This document shows, piece after piece, positions 17,901 to 25,592 of a stretch of DNA of 34,568 bases. The notes beneath the pieces were generated by a model that made no database searches, was not told the origin of the DNA, and worked only from the letters and a program-made list of their open reading frames with translations. The stretch is from a virus. The stretch is from the IMG/VR virus record IMGVR_UViG_3300020456_000081, positions 1 to 34,568 of that record, one strand, 5' to 3'. Within the stretch, counting starts at the first letter, position 1. Every line of letters starts with the position of its first letter. Both the position numbers and the translations under genes were made by a program.

Positions 17901-18048
17901 CTATTTGATTTTGTATTTGTGTTTGAGATTGAGTTAACTCTCTAGCCTGAACAGCAAATGCAGGTCTAAAAAGTATTCTATGAAACTTTTTTGACTCTGT
18001 AAAATCGTCATAGTAAGGACTGACATTAAAATCAGTTGGACTTGGCAT
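11980..18048 (-). CDS. Very large DUF4815-type tail/baseplate structural protein
   Basis: 2022 residues. The N-terminus (SPYYDDFTESKKFHRILFRP, then AVQARELTQSQTQIQNQIERL and GAMIIPGE) matches the DUF4815 type known from marine T4-like phages. The middle is Ser/Thr/Gly-rich and carries several copies of a FTTGETVTGGTSGATATV-like repeat (about residues 470 and 585, weaker copies near 90-140). Around residue 1500 the GYHDPLAQTFLIDDEGGVF segment and a following jelly-roll-like region are typical of these proteins. It stands directly after gp8, where T4 has gp9-gp12, so it probably forms or anchors peripheral baseplate or fibre structures. It is intact, with no break in the frame over 6 kb. Confidence 0.85.
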   Translation of the reverse strand: MPSPTDFNVSPYYDDFTESKKFHRILFRPAFAVQARELTQSQTQIQNQIERLSDHIFDKGAMIIPGEIGYDLKYYAVKLTSKSVSDISTYIDTTLTGGTSGVTAKVVNAVATDGTDPDTLFVKYFKTASDGAQIPFTHGETITSSNTSTAVVASCHTGAAAQIKEGVYYINGYHVQVSAQTLILEKYSATPSVRVGLTVTESFVTPGDDTSLNDNAQSVSNTNAPGAHRFKIELTLAKKALNNTEDSNFYELLRLSNGVLQNQVRTTEYAVLEDTLARRTFDESGDYVVRPFDIDVREHLISGTNRGIYTSSQGGDATKLAVGFAPGKAYVKGYEINTIATTFIDVDKARDFDTQNNFNTRFDVGNFVNVTNVYGSPDISTASGVEGFKALTLHNTATSSRGTANTGSNSGITTIGRAKSRGFEYSSGTASANIFSNASITDAVYKHYLFDIVMFTHLNIKTAQAFTTGETVTGGTSGATATVQAVSTTESATITAATKANPCVVTSTNKFKEGQQVTITGVGGMTELNGNVYTVRNPSGSNFELYDTDGTTSINSGSFTTYTSGGAAAHGVVIVSNVQGTFAAGETITGGTSSNTAAIQADAVGLKAVTSHDISSVKQLAMAGSPTFTADTSLDATSGDNATLTGTLSIANSGTAVTGFNTRFTDELRVGDSISFTTNAGTSRTRIVEAIISNSSITLSAAVGGSDVSTKTIATRRRAKLQSPEKNVSIFKLPYENIKTLKTTANSNASDTTYTFRKHEIKTLTGDGIATFSAGVNETFADLAEGDYTISITSTGSGGTGAVGDVLSLTGNNHEGGAIFALNGAKTTLTIDFGANYAAHNIKALVTLNKTVGTSKTKTLNSNETLAVSTQATIQSGVISLAKADVIAINSIYMAPDFSTAATTSHTDITDRFDLDTGQRDNFYDVGRIKLKTGALTPTGRLLVNFNYYSHSAGDYFDVDSYSAISYTDIPAYTSNNTGARYELRDSLDFRPRVDDASTINSGNQDRSFDGTGASVVQPIKFNSDIRSDFEYYLGRVDKIFLDKDGNFKVLKGASSLEPRVPGTLDNAMHLYTLFLPAYTLDTSEVGIEHVDNKRYTMRDIGRIEKRIETTEYYTQLSLLETAAQNLQIQDANGFDRFKNGFVVDNFTGHNIGDVGNNDYKVSIDYANGELRPTFHEDAIQLIERDDDGTAIAADDRTAHNYQKTGDLITLPYTEETLIDQPYASKAINVNPFGVFTWIGSIELTPPGDEWKETERAPELVINNPNGSWDNLTKNTGNSSTLSEFPMSTVWNSWQDTWTGRPVETERKNVGTYKKRGGHGWRVMAKQEVTTAQQVSQTRTGIRAVAVPETVRTSIGDRVVSVAFVPFIRSRTLTFVATRLKPNTRVYPFFDNIDITSYVTPNGGALGGNLVSDANGKVQGTFAIPDPKTSSNPRWRTGQRLFRLTSSSTNSLTNANVETAANVEYVARGLLETVRETIISSREARVEMRSVTENQTITRTSTRTEERQVGYHDPLAQTFLIDDEGGVFLTSIDIFFSTKDAAIPVTVQIRDVVNGYPGQKILPFSEVTKNPGDVTTSTDGTSATKFTFASPVYIQSNVEYCFVVMANSQDYNAYVARIGEVSLDTNRTISAQPYAGVLFKSQNGMTWSAEQNEDMKFKLRRAEFSNVTGEVTLTNDTLGTRTLKNNALRTTNGSKVIRVFHPNHGMHGTSNNVTIAGVPSGTHNGLAHDKINGTYTAISNVTLDSYDITSTSSSNATSTGDIGGAAVTATQNRVFDVLNLGGIQTVTLPDTNIDYYVRTTTGRSVHGSETEFTLTTAANKLAVINNDNIAFTAPQMVASEINETNESISGGKSFYTILELTTSNTKLSPVLDTQRISAFTIQNRLNNPSSSNTPDFVTDTANTGTSSAAVYCTKPVLLENNSKALDIRLTANIRATSEVEMYYRVATDGDKLDDLSWTPFNTDGSPDSSIVPAEDDTTFKEYKYTATDINDFTSFQLKIVMKGSNSSYPPVLRDMRGIALAV

Positions 18049-18062
18049 TATTTTCCTCTATA

Positions 18063-19559
18063 TTAAAACTCAATAATGAGTTTGATGTTTTCAGTTTGGT
18101 CAGTCGCTCTACCTATTTTTGTTCTATTTTCAACGTATAAGATTTCTCCTGAGTCGTGTTTTAATTCAGGAGCAGCATATCCTGAAGTGAACGAAACATT
18201 GTTTACAGTTGAAGTAGTATTTTGAGGAGTACCTGTAGCACTAGATGTTTGTCCAGTAATTACATTTACGCCTGAAAAAGCAGTAACGTTACCATTTGCG
18301 TCAGCACCAGCGTCATTGTGCCGTGTCTGAACATAATATAAAATTTTGTTAGTAGCATCCCACTCAACAACTTTTCCTACAGCACCCGTAGTTGCCTGAT
18401 TAATTTCTTCGTCAGCAACAAATGTTCCTGGTGTAGGTGAAGTATTAATTTTAACAGCGTAAGTACCTCTTAATGTTGTTGCAGTAGCAGCCGAACCAGC
18501 CGCAGTATTTGGATTTTTAATTAAAGTTATTTTTCTGAAATCGTTTGCAGCCGTAAAGTCGCCAGAGTTAGAAGATTCTGTTCCTTCTAATGTTGTATTT
18601 AACATCACAAAGAATCCACCTAATTCTTCTACAGCGTTTTTACCATGACCACCTTTTGGTGGAATGATAACATCTAATTCTGCACCTGACCCAGCACCAC
18701 CAGCACCTGTACCAGCAATGATGTCAGCGTTTCTTATATAACCAGAAGTATATCCTGTTCCTGCAGTTGTTACCGTAACAGCTGAAATAGCGCCTGATGA
18801 TAAAGTAACAGAACAAACACCACCACTACCATCTCCTCTAATTGGGACAGCAGTTATTGTTCCTGAAGCACCTCCGCCTGTAACTGTGTAACTTGATCCT
18901 GCAGTTTTAATTTTTACTATGTCTAATGCACCATCAACAGCAGCTGCAGCCACAGTTGAGTTTGTAGATACTGCCATAAAATCTGTTGATAAGAAATTTG
19001 ATTGTTCAGAAGCAGATAAAGTGTACATATATTTCCACTTGTATCCATCACCTGTTGTAATTACAGATGTTGATGTTCCTGTTGGTTCAACTGTTGAGTT
19101 TGCGTTACCAGCATTGTCTAAACACTTATAAACATTTCTATCTGAAGTAAGAACATAAAAAGTTGAATCAAATAAAGTTGTTGCAGTACTATTTGCTGTA
19201 ACCTTTGTTGATGAACTACCTGTTACATATTCCTCATAATCGTGTCTGTAAATATCGTATGCAGTACCTGTTGTCCAGTTTCTTCTAGGAATAACGTAAC
19301 TTATATCTGAACCTGTGATTTTTTTTGCAGCCAGCAAATCATCATAGTTTTTAAATTCGTTTAAGACACTATCGCCTGGTGTTGTAGGTGCTGTTTCTGT
19401 ACCTTCGTAGTCTGTTCTTCCATCTGGTCTTGTTAAAGTACCATAGGGTTGTGCTCTACCTATTCCTAAGTAGTAAACCGTAGCGGCTGTTTCAGAAAAT
19501 GATTCTGAAAATTGTTCCGCATTGTTCATTCTAAATTTGTTTGTTATTATTGCTGGCAT
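18063..19559 (-). CDS. 8: Baseplate wedge protein gp8
   Basis: 498 residues against 334 in T4. Both ends match T4 gp8: AIITNKFRMNNAEQF, a PYG..DSVL segment, VIPRRNW, VYKCLDN and GDGYKWKYMYTL near the N-terminal half, then FRKITLIKNP and, at the C-terminus, HDSGEILYVENR and DQTENIKLIIEF (T4 HSGEMIYMENR and DQTEEINILFTF). The extra length is a Gly/Ser/Thr-rich insert between about residues 200 and 430, which includes a degenerate GETITGGTSG-type repeat. In T4, gp8 dimers are part of each baseplate wedge. The start is supported by an AGAGGAAT ribosome binding site, with a late-promoter motif just upstream. Confidence 0.93.
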   Translation of the reverse strand: MPAIITNKFRMNNAEQFSESFSETAATVYYLGIGRAQPYGTLTRPDGRTDYEGTETAPTTPGDSVLNEFKNYDDLLAAKKITGSDISYVIPRRNWTTGTAYDIYRHDYEEYVTGSSSTKVTANSTATTLFDSTFYVLTSDRNVYKCLDNAGNANSTVEPTGTSTSVITTGDGYKWKYMYTLSASEQSNFLSTDFMAVSTNSTVAAAAVDGALDIVKIKTAGSSYTVTGGGASGTITAVPIRGDGSGGVCSVTLSSGAISAVTVTTAGTGYTSGYIRNADIIAGTGAGGAGSGAELDVIIPPKGGHGKNAVEELGGFFVMLNTTLEGTESSNSGDFTAANDFRKITLIKNPNTAAGSAATATTLRGTYAVKINTSPTPGTFVADEEINQATTGAVGKVVEWDATNKILYYVQTRHNDAGADANGNVTAFSGVNVITGQTSSATGTPQNTTSTVNNVSFTSGYAAPELKHDSGEILYVENRTKIGRATDQTENIKLIIEF

Positions 19560-19574
19560 TGTTATTCCTCTTTA

Positions 19575-19582
19575 TATTTATA
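19575..19582 (-). promoter_or_regulatory. T4-type late promoter motif TATAAATA before gp8
   Basis: TATAAATA on minus, 15 bases between the motif and the gp8 start. Transcription would begin about 9 bases before the ATG, an unusually short leader that would cut into the AGAGGAAT ribosome binding site. Confidence 0.45.
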
Positions 19583-19593
19583 ATCAAAATCTA

Positions 19594-20676
19594 TTATGAT
19601 CCTGCTCCTATTATTGTTTTAACTGTTGTTCCACCTGAGTCTTTAATCAATAAAGTGACGGCACTTGCTAATTCAGTAGATGAAACAACACCTGCTTGAA
19701 TAGTTGCAGTACCTGTTACGTTACCTGAACCATCAAAACTTGCAGATGTCCATACTACGTCACCTGTCATACCTATTGTACGACCTGTTGCTAATGCAGT
19801 TGCAGTAGCAGCGTTACCTGTTGTTGATCCTGAAGATCCTGAAACGTTACCTGTTACGTTACCTGTAACATTTCCTTCAATATTACCTACTAGTGTTCCA
19901 GTAGTTATTGATAAATCGCCTGTATCTGAAGCAGTTGCAGTTGTAGTACCTACAACGAACTTATCAGCAGACTCGTCCCATGCGATAATAGCGTTATCGC
20001 CAGTAGAACCTCTTTCCATGATGATACCTGTATCATTAGCATTTGAAGAAGCACCACTATTTAATTCTAGTAAGTTATCGTCTATTGTTGTATTTGTTGA
20101 GTTTACAGTAGTTGTAGAACCATTAACTGTTAAGGTACCTGTAACAGTAAGATTACCGTTAGCAGTTGTATTTGCACCTGAAAAGGACATTGCAGTTCCT
20201 AGTGAAGCGCCTGATCTTAATTGTAATTCACCACTATTATTAATTATGGCACCAAATAAAGTACCACCATCTTTAAATCCGATTGTACCACCATCACTAT
20301 CAAGGATTAAGTCACCTGATACGTCTAGTGTAAAATCACCTGTTCTAGTAATTGTGTTGATTTCAGGACTTGTTAAAGTCTTATTTGTTAATGTTTCTGA
20401 TCCTGTTAATGAAACAAAACTATCGCCTTGTAAGGCAGTATTAAACTCGGCCAATGAACCAGTAAGTGTATTACCAGTACCACCTAAATCATATGTTTTA
20501 TTTGTTAATGTTGCTGAACCAGCAGCAGTAATAAAACCAGAACTTAATGTAGATCCGTCACCAAATGCAGTATAGATTTCGTTAAAGTTATCGTTGATAA
20601 TATCACCACCGACACGTAACGTACTACCCGTTCCGTCGTTTGCAGTTGATCCGATGTTTATTGTTTGTTTTGCCAT
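19594..20676 (-). CDS. Tail-fibre-like protein located between the gp7 position and gp8
   Basis: 360 residues. The start MAKQTINIGSTANDGTGSTLR and NDNFNEIYTAFGDG are typical of marine T4-like phage fibre or baseplate-decoration proteins. It then shows repeats of the SETLTNKTLTSP type, a TVTGTLTVNGSTTTVNST stretch, a NVTGNVTGNVSG repeat and NAATATALATGRTI. There are no cysteines and no enzymatic motif. The C-terminal LLIKDSGGTTVKTIIGAGS is shared with the 276-aa fibre-like protein. T4 has no fibre gene at this position. A function in fibre formation or receptor contact is inferred from composition. Confidence 0.78.
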   Translation of the reverse strand: MAKQTINIGSTANDGTGSTLRVGGDIINDNFNEIYTAFGDGSTLSSGFITAAGSATLTNKTYDLGGTGNTLTGSLAEFNTALQGDSFVSLTGSETLTNKTLTSPEINTITRTGDFTLDVSGDLILDSDGGTIGFKDGGTLFGAIINNSGELQLRSGASLGTAMSFSGANTTANGNLTVTGTLTVNGSTTTVNSTNTTIDDNLLELNSGASSNANDTGIIMERGSTGDNAIIAWDESADKFVVGTTTATASDTGDLSITTGTLVGNIEGNVTGNVTGNVSGSSGSTTGNAATATALATGRTIGMTGDVVWTSASFDGSGNVTGTATIQAGVVSSTELASAVTLLIKDSGGTTVKTIIGAGS

Positions 20677-20689
20677 ATCTCTCTCTTAC

Positions 20690-20697
20690 TATTTATA
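20690..20697 (-). promoter_or_regulatory. T4-type late promoter motif TATAAATA before the fibre gene
   Basis: A perfect TATAAATA on minus in the 23-base gap between the gp7-position gene and the 360-aa fibre gene, 13 bases before the ATG. The implied leader is only about 7 bases. Confidence 0.45.
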
Positions 20698-20699
20698 TC

Positions 20700-23279
20700 T
20701 TAACCTACATCAAATTTAACATTACCACTATCAAATTTAGTATATGTTTCATCAAAGGTATCACCTTGTATCTCACCTATTTGTGCAGGGATTGTAAAGT
20801 TTGTTCTTATTTTTCTACCATTCACGTCTGAAGTCATTAAAAATATTGCGTTTGAACCATCTAGTGATGTTCTTGTACCTTGTACTTTAATACCACTTAA
20901 CATTGCAAAGGAAATATTACTACTACTAGGTGTTCCGTTTGCAGTAAGACCAAATGCAGTTTGTATCATTTTATTAATTGTACCAAATCTTGGTCCTGCA
21001 TATGCAAAACCTTGTCTTACATTGACATTGTTTATATCTCGTCTAACTCTACTTACATAATCTATTTCAAGTGGTTGTGTTTTTAAAGTTACATCTCTTG
21101 TTGTTTTAGAAAATTGAGTTATTGTATCTGTATCAAAGTCAGCAGATACTACCTCTTTTGCGTTTGCTCTTAAACTTGTGCCATCTGATTCTGTACCCAA
21201 TCTACGACCAACAAGTTTTGAGTAAATTCTTGTAAGCATAGTTTTTAAGATACCTTCTACACCAGAGTTTAGTCCAGTTATTCTCTTAATCTGTGCGTTC
21301 AATTTTGTTGCAATTGCAATCTCTCCTTGGAAGTAGAAACCAGATGAGTGTAAAGTTTTAACATAACTATCTCTCCATTCATTAATTGATCTACCAACTT
21401 TTATGATGTATGAATAATCTTGGTATAATAAACTGTCTTGTACTTTCATTGAGTTTTCAGATACCCAACCATCTTCGTTTATAAAAGTACCATCTGTAGT
21501 TACAACTGTACCTGTTGAGAGTGTACCAGTTCCTTGTTGTAATCTTAATGCAGTAAATGTGGCACCATTACCACCAGTCATTGTTTCTCCCTCTACAAAT
21601 GATCCACTATGATTTTTTGCTTTTACAATTTGTAAAGTGGTATCTATAGAAACTATTTCAGCTGTTTTATTACTAGTACCACCTGTAATTGTTTCTCCTT
21701 CAGTTAAACCACCTGAAAGACCATTGTATAAAATATAAGTTGGTAACTTTATTGTTGGGGCAGGACTTGCTTGATAGTTATATCCAGATTCAATTACTTT
21801 CATTGTTAATGCACGTCCTATTTCAGAACCATATGCTAATAGTTTTGCACCACTACCACCAGATGACGTAACCGTCACACTAGGTAAAGATGTATAACCA
21901 TTACCAAAGTCAATCATTCTTATATCTGTAATATCTTCGTTACCTGAACCAGCTTCTTGTACAACTTTGTTACCAAAGTATTGGTCATTCTTACCTGTTT
22001 CATCTTCTAATATTAATTGACCTGTACCTGTGCCAGACTCTAATGTAACACCACCATTTACAACTGAAACTTTTGCAGTTGCATTTCCTGAACCAAAGTT
22101 TACGGTGTCACCTACAGCGTAACCAGAACCACCTGTATCTACTAATACTTCTTGTATTGTACCAGGACCTATTGTACCTATTTTTACACTTGCACCTGAA
22201 CCACCCGCTGTTATCTCAACGGTATCATCTTCATTATATAATGCACCATCATTTGTAATTGTTTTCTGGTCTATGATACTTGAAACTGTTAATGAAACTA
22301 AAACGTCATCATCTGTATTATCTGGACCTGTTATTGTTTCACCAGCAACAAAAGTACCAGAAACAGAATTATCACCTACAACTATTTCAGTAACTTCTAC
22401 ACCACCTATTAGAAATTTAAATACATCTTCTACTATGGCAGTTGCTTCGTTTACGGTAGGGCTAGTAGGGTCATTTGCTTGTGTGATTGTTTGACCTATA
22501 AGATTTGTAGGTTCTGAAGTACCTACTGCTAAACAACGAATTATCTTTTTAGTATCCCATTTACCATCGGACACTCTTAACATTTCATCTTTAGGATATC
22601 TTATCTCAGCGTCTTCATTAAATAATAATTTAAAAAATATTTCACTTGCACGTCTTGTACCTTTTGCCTGATACAATGATTTAATATTTTTTATTAATTT
22701 TCTTTTATCAATATCGTTATGTAAACTTTCAGGTACTGAAGTTAAAAAAGAATTTCTAAATTTAGTTAAGAAACCTGATATTGATTTATCTACATCAGCA
22801 TAATTTAAAAGTTGTTGAATATTTTGAACTGGGTTTGCTCTGTACTTACCTATAGTTGCCTGAGCGCCTGAAGATGATCCTGTAATTAATTCACCTTCTA
22901 TAAATTTGTTTTGATGAGCAACAAACAAACGACCACCACCATCAACATCCTCTATTAATACTGTTGTTGTTGCACCAGATGTAGCACCTGTAATTGTTTC
23001 ACCATTTTGAAAATCACCATAACTTGTATCTTCTAAAAGAATGTTATCCTCACCATCATCTTTACTTACGTTTGTACCATTAAGTAAAATCTTTGCAGCT
23101 GTTGTGCCTTCTAATACTAGATGATCTGGATCGCCAATGTTTGTTAATGTGATTTCAGCTGATTCCATCAACTGATAATATGCTTTTACAAAGTCTAAAA
23201 ATAATGGGTGGTCTTCAAGTACAAAATCAGGTACTTGTGAGTTTATAATATTTGATATTTTATCTTTAAAGTCGGCCAT
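20700..23279 (-). CDS. Baseplate structural protein in the gp7 position
   Basis: 859 residues. The N-terminus (MADFKDKISNIINSQVPDF, DHPLFLDFVKAYYQLME) and the segment around residues 165-240 (LLNYADVDKSISGFLTKFRN, KNIKSLYQAKGTRRASEIFF) are typical of a conserved baseplate protein of marine T4-like phages. Between and after lie Gly/Thr-rich repeats of the GETITGATSGATTTV type, at least five copies. The C-terminal third is more globular (INEWRDSYVKTLHSSGFYFQGE). It lies between gp6 and gp8, where T4 has gp7 (1032 aa, the wedge initiator). I therefore call it gp7-like by position only; I do not see convincing residue-level identity to T4 gp7. Confidence 0.8.
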   Translation of the reverse strand: MADFKDKISNIINSQVPDFVLEDHPLFLDFVKAYYQLMESAEITLTNIGDPDHLVLEGTTAAKILLNGTNVSKDDGEDNILLEDTSYGDFQNGETITGATSGATTTVLIEDVDGGGRLFVAHQNKFIEGELITGSSSGAQATIGKYRANPVQNIQQLLNYADVDKSISGFLTKFRNSFLTSVPESLHNDIDKRKLIKNIKSLYQAKGTRRASEIFFKLLFNEDAEIRYPKDEMLRVSDGKWDTKKIIRCLAVGTSEPTNLIGQTITQANDPTSPTVNEATAIVEDVFKFLIGGVEVTEIVVGDNSVSGTFVAGETITGPDNTDDDVLVSLTVSSIIDQKTITNDGALYNEDDTVEITAGGSGASVKIGTIGPGTIQEVLVDTGGSGYAVGDTVNFGSGNATAKVSVVNGGVTLESGTGTGQLILEDETGKNDQYFGNKVVQEAGSGNEDITDIRMIDFGNGYTSLPSVTVTSSGGSGAKLLAYGSEIGRALTMKVIESGYNYQASPAPTIKLPTYILYNGLSGGLTEGETITGGTSNKTAEIVSIDTTLQIVKAKNHSGSFVEGETMTGGNGATFTALRLQQGTGTLSTGTVVTTDGTFINEDGWVSENSMKVQDSLLYQDYSYIIKVGRSINEWRDSYVKTLHSSGFYFQGEIAIATKLNAQIKRITGLNSGVEGILKTMLTRIYSKLVGRRLGTESDGTSLRANAKEVVSADFDTDTITQFSKTTRDVTLKTQPLEIDYVSRVRRDINNVNVRQGFAYAGPRFGTINKMIQTAFGLTANGTPSSSNISFAMLSGIKVQGTRTSLDGSNAIFLMTSDVNGRKIRTNFTIPAQIGEIQGDTFDETYTKFDSGNVKFDVG

Positions 23280-23284
23280 CTCAT

Positions 23285-25141
23285 TTAATAACTACTAGTC
23301 GTGGTATATCCAATACCAGCGTTTGCTGAGCCTCCTACTAATGTATCTTCCTCAACTGTAACTGAACTATTTGCAACATCAATATCTAATACTTGATTTC
23401 TTATAGGAACAATATCGTTTGAATTAGGTTTAACTGTAACCTCAATTACAGTTGAAGCTGCACCTCTTACGTTTTCTATATTAGAAACATTTAAAGAGTT
23501 TACTTCTACTAAACCTGATGAATAGTTAATTGTACCTTGTGTACTATTAGCATATGATCTAACAGAACCATCCATTTTATATCTTCTAACATTACCTTGT
23601 CCATCATCATCTAGGTAATAAACGTTTGTAGCGTCACCATCTATTTTAAATCCTGTTGATTCTAAAATACCACCTGAAGCAGAATTGTGACCTGAATGTG
23701 GATTGTATAATGCGTTTGCAAAGTTGATTGAATATTTTGTAGAACTACCTATTGTTGGTACAAAAGATTTTCTCATTTTGATTGTAGTTATGTTTGATAA
23801 AATACTTTCATCTGTTTCATCTATCAAACCAGTTAGTTTTGAATATCTAAAAATAGTATCAAAAGATTGTAAAGTATTTGCGTTGTAATCTGTTAAAGTT
23901 GTAATTACATTTGACTTAATTGTATCAGCAGTTTTTGGTGTACCAGTTGCATTAAACTTAACAGTAGATGTAATTATTAAATCTGTTGTTTCAGGATCAA
24001 TAATAACTGGTGTAACTGAAGCAACTGAATATTTTTTTAAATCTTTTACTATTCTATCTTTTGTAGCGTCTGTAAGATTTGAACCACTTGTTGGTAAAAT
24101 AGAAAGATAAACTCTACCATAGAATGGCGTTTCAGCGTCTTCACCACCCCAAGCACTAACTGATTGTGTGTTAGCATAAAGTTGTTTTACTTTTGATTTA
24201 TAATCTTCTACTGTAACTGCTCTGTCCTGTGAAGCATAAAAATTAGGTGTGTTAAATTTTATACTTTGTAAACTTTCAGGTTCAGCACCACCTTGTGCTG
24301 ATGAGTTAACTGTTGTAGTTACATCTGTAAATCCTGAAATGGAACCTGATAAACTAAAAGCTGTTGCACCGTTAGCTTCTGTTTTGTTTGTTACAACATA
24401 ACTGATATTAATTATATTACCATCTTCTAGTTTTTTACCTATTACGCCATCACCAAAGTATATTTCAAATTGACCATCTTCAGCTTCTTGTAAGAAATAA
24501 ACTTTTTGGTCTTTATCTAATTCTGTTATTGAAGTTGCTTTTTTATATGTGTTTTGTGTAACATCTGAAGCACTAGCTTGTACTACAACTTTTATTGTAG
24601 TTGTATCTGCTCTATCACTAGGTATTAAAAATCTTTGGTCAATATCTGTACTATCATTTGTGTAACTATAAGTTACATATGTACCTTCGTAAACATTTAA
24701 ACTTTGTGCTGTGTAAACACCATCAACTGGTTGTACAACTTTATCTGCTACAGAAACAAACGTATAAGTTAAACCATCTATTGAAGATGTAAATTTTGTA
24801 CCTGCAGGTATTGTAATTGAAGCGCCTGTACCATCATTGATTACTAACTTTAAATCAGCAACTGGTGCTCTAGCAGAGTTAGGTGTATAACCTACTAATT
24901 TAGCCAATGACGCAACACTTGATCTTAACTGTGCTGTGTCCATAAACATTTCGTTTGCTACGAAGTTTGCATTGTAAGCCAAGTAGTGTGTATTGTAAGC
25001 AAGTAGATCAAGCAATATTGCCATTGAACTACCTTCAAAGTCGTAATCTTTAAATTCGTTTTGATTTCCTAAAAATCTTTTAAGTGAACCTTTTATATTC
25101 TCAAAATCTAATTCTGAAATATCTAATTTGTGTTGTGCCAT
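23285..25141 (-). CDS. 6: Baseplate wedge protein gp6 (baseplate J family)
   Basis: 618 residues against 660 in T4. The N-terminal part (LDISELDFENIKGSLKRFL, FEGSSMAILLDLLAYNTHYL and ANEMFMDTAQLRSSVASLA) is the hallmark of T4-like gp6. The middle holds the baseplate_J-type region with YFGDGVIGKKLEDGNII and the TVEDYKSKVKQLYANTQSVSAWGGED segment. gp6 dimers form the ring that holds the wedges together. It starts one base after the gp25 stop, so the two are translated as a pair. Confidence 0.95.
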   Translation of the reverse strand: MAQHKLDISELDFENIKGSLKRFLGNQNEFKDYDFEGSSMAILLDLLAYNTHYLAYNANFVANEMFMDTAQLRSSVASLAKLVGYTPNSARAPVADLKLVINDGTGASITIPAGTKFTSSIDGLTYTFVSVADKVVQPVDGVYTAQSLNVYEGTYVTYSYTNDSTDIDQRFLIPSDRADTTTIKVVVQASASDVTQNTYKKATSITELDKDQKVYFLQEAEDGQFEIYFGDGVIGKKLEDGNIINISYVVTNKTEANGATAFSLSGSISGFTDVTTTVNSSAQGGAEPESLQSIKFNTPNFYASQDRAVTVEDYKSKVKQLYANTQSVSAWGGEDAETPFYGRVYLSILPTSGSNLTDATKDRIVKDLKKYSVASVTPVIIDPETTDLIITSTVKFNATGTPKTADTIKSNVITTLTDYNANTLQSFDTIFRYSKLTGLIDETDESILSNITTIKMRKSFVPTIGSSTKYSINFANALYNPHSGHNSASGGILESTGFKIDGDATNVYYLDDDGQGNVRRYKMDGSVRSYANSTQGTINYSSGLVEVNSLNVSNIENVRGAASTVIEVTVKPNSNDIVPIRNQVLDIDVANSSVTVEEDTLVGGSANAGIGYTTTSSY

Positions 25142-25142
25142 C

Positions 25143-25574
25143 TTATCTTACTCTTTGTAAAAATGTTGATACCGAAATAGGTGCTTCTACACCCTTAATT
25201 AAAAGTGAAACCATAATATCTATCCCATTATTTGTTTCATCTTCCCGAACAACTACATCTTCTACTGAAACTCTAGGTTCGTATTTCTCAATTGCCATTG
25301 CAACTCTATCCTTGATGAGTACCATCATAGGTTCGGTTAAATTCTCAAATAAGAAACCTCTTAAATTACAACCAAAATCTGAATTAAAAGGTTTTTCGTA
25401 TTTGTTAGTTAAGATTATATTCTTAACTGCTCTTTTAATGGCCTGAACATCAAATAATCTTGCGACATCTTTAGTTGCAGGATTTTTAGTAAAATTTAAA
25501 TTTAAATCTTTGTAAATACGATTTGATCGTTTACTTTGATTCGTTGTACTTGCGTCATAGTTTGAATAGGCCAT
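25143..25574 (-). CDS. 25: Baseplate wedge protein gp25
   Basis: 143 residues (T4: 132). The GPW_gp25 fold is recognised by DVQAIKRAVKNIILTNKYEKPF, then FGCNLRGFLFENL, and IEKYEPRVSVEDVVV with a beta C-terminus (IDIMVSLLIKG). In contractile tails this protein joins the wedge core with gp6 and gp53 and is needed for sheath attachment. It stands immediately upstream of gp6. No ribosome binding site is seen before the ATG; it may depend on coupling with the PAAR gene 18 bases upstream. Confidence 0.95.
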   Translation of the reverse strand: MAYSNYDASTTNQSKRSNRIYKDLNLNFTKNPATKDVARLFDVQAIKRAVKNIILTNKYEKPFNSDFGCNLRGFLFENLTEPMMVLIKDRVAMAIEKYEPRVSVEDVVVREDETNNGIDIMVSLLIKGVEAPISVSTFLQRVR

Positions 25575-25579
25575 AGCAA

Positions 25580-25587
25580 TATTTATA
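25580..25587 (-). promoter_or_regulatory. T4-type late promoter motif TATAAATA directly before gp25
   Basis: A perfect TATAAATA on minus only five bases before the gp25 ATG. A start site at the usual distance would fall on or inside the ATG, so it is either a chance match or makes a leaderless message. Confidence 0.35.
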
Positions 25588-25592
25588 TGACT

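Noticed and set aside
20018-20575. 185-residue open frame on plus, antisense to the fibre gene
   Set aside because: Val/Pro/Leu-rich translation typical of the reverse of a Thr/Ser/Gly-rich fibre gene; no ribosome binding site or motif. The same applies to the other plus-strand frames within 9918-25574.
20700-23279. Naming the 859-aa protein gp7 outright
   Set aside because: Only position supports it; the visible sequence is of a marine-phage type and I cannot show identity to T4 gp7 without a profile search.
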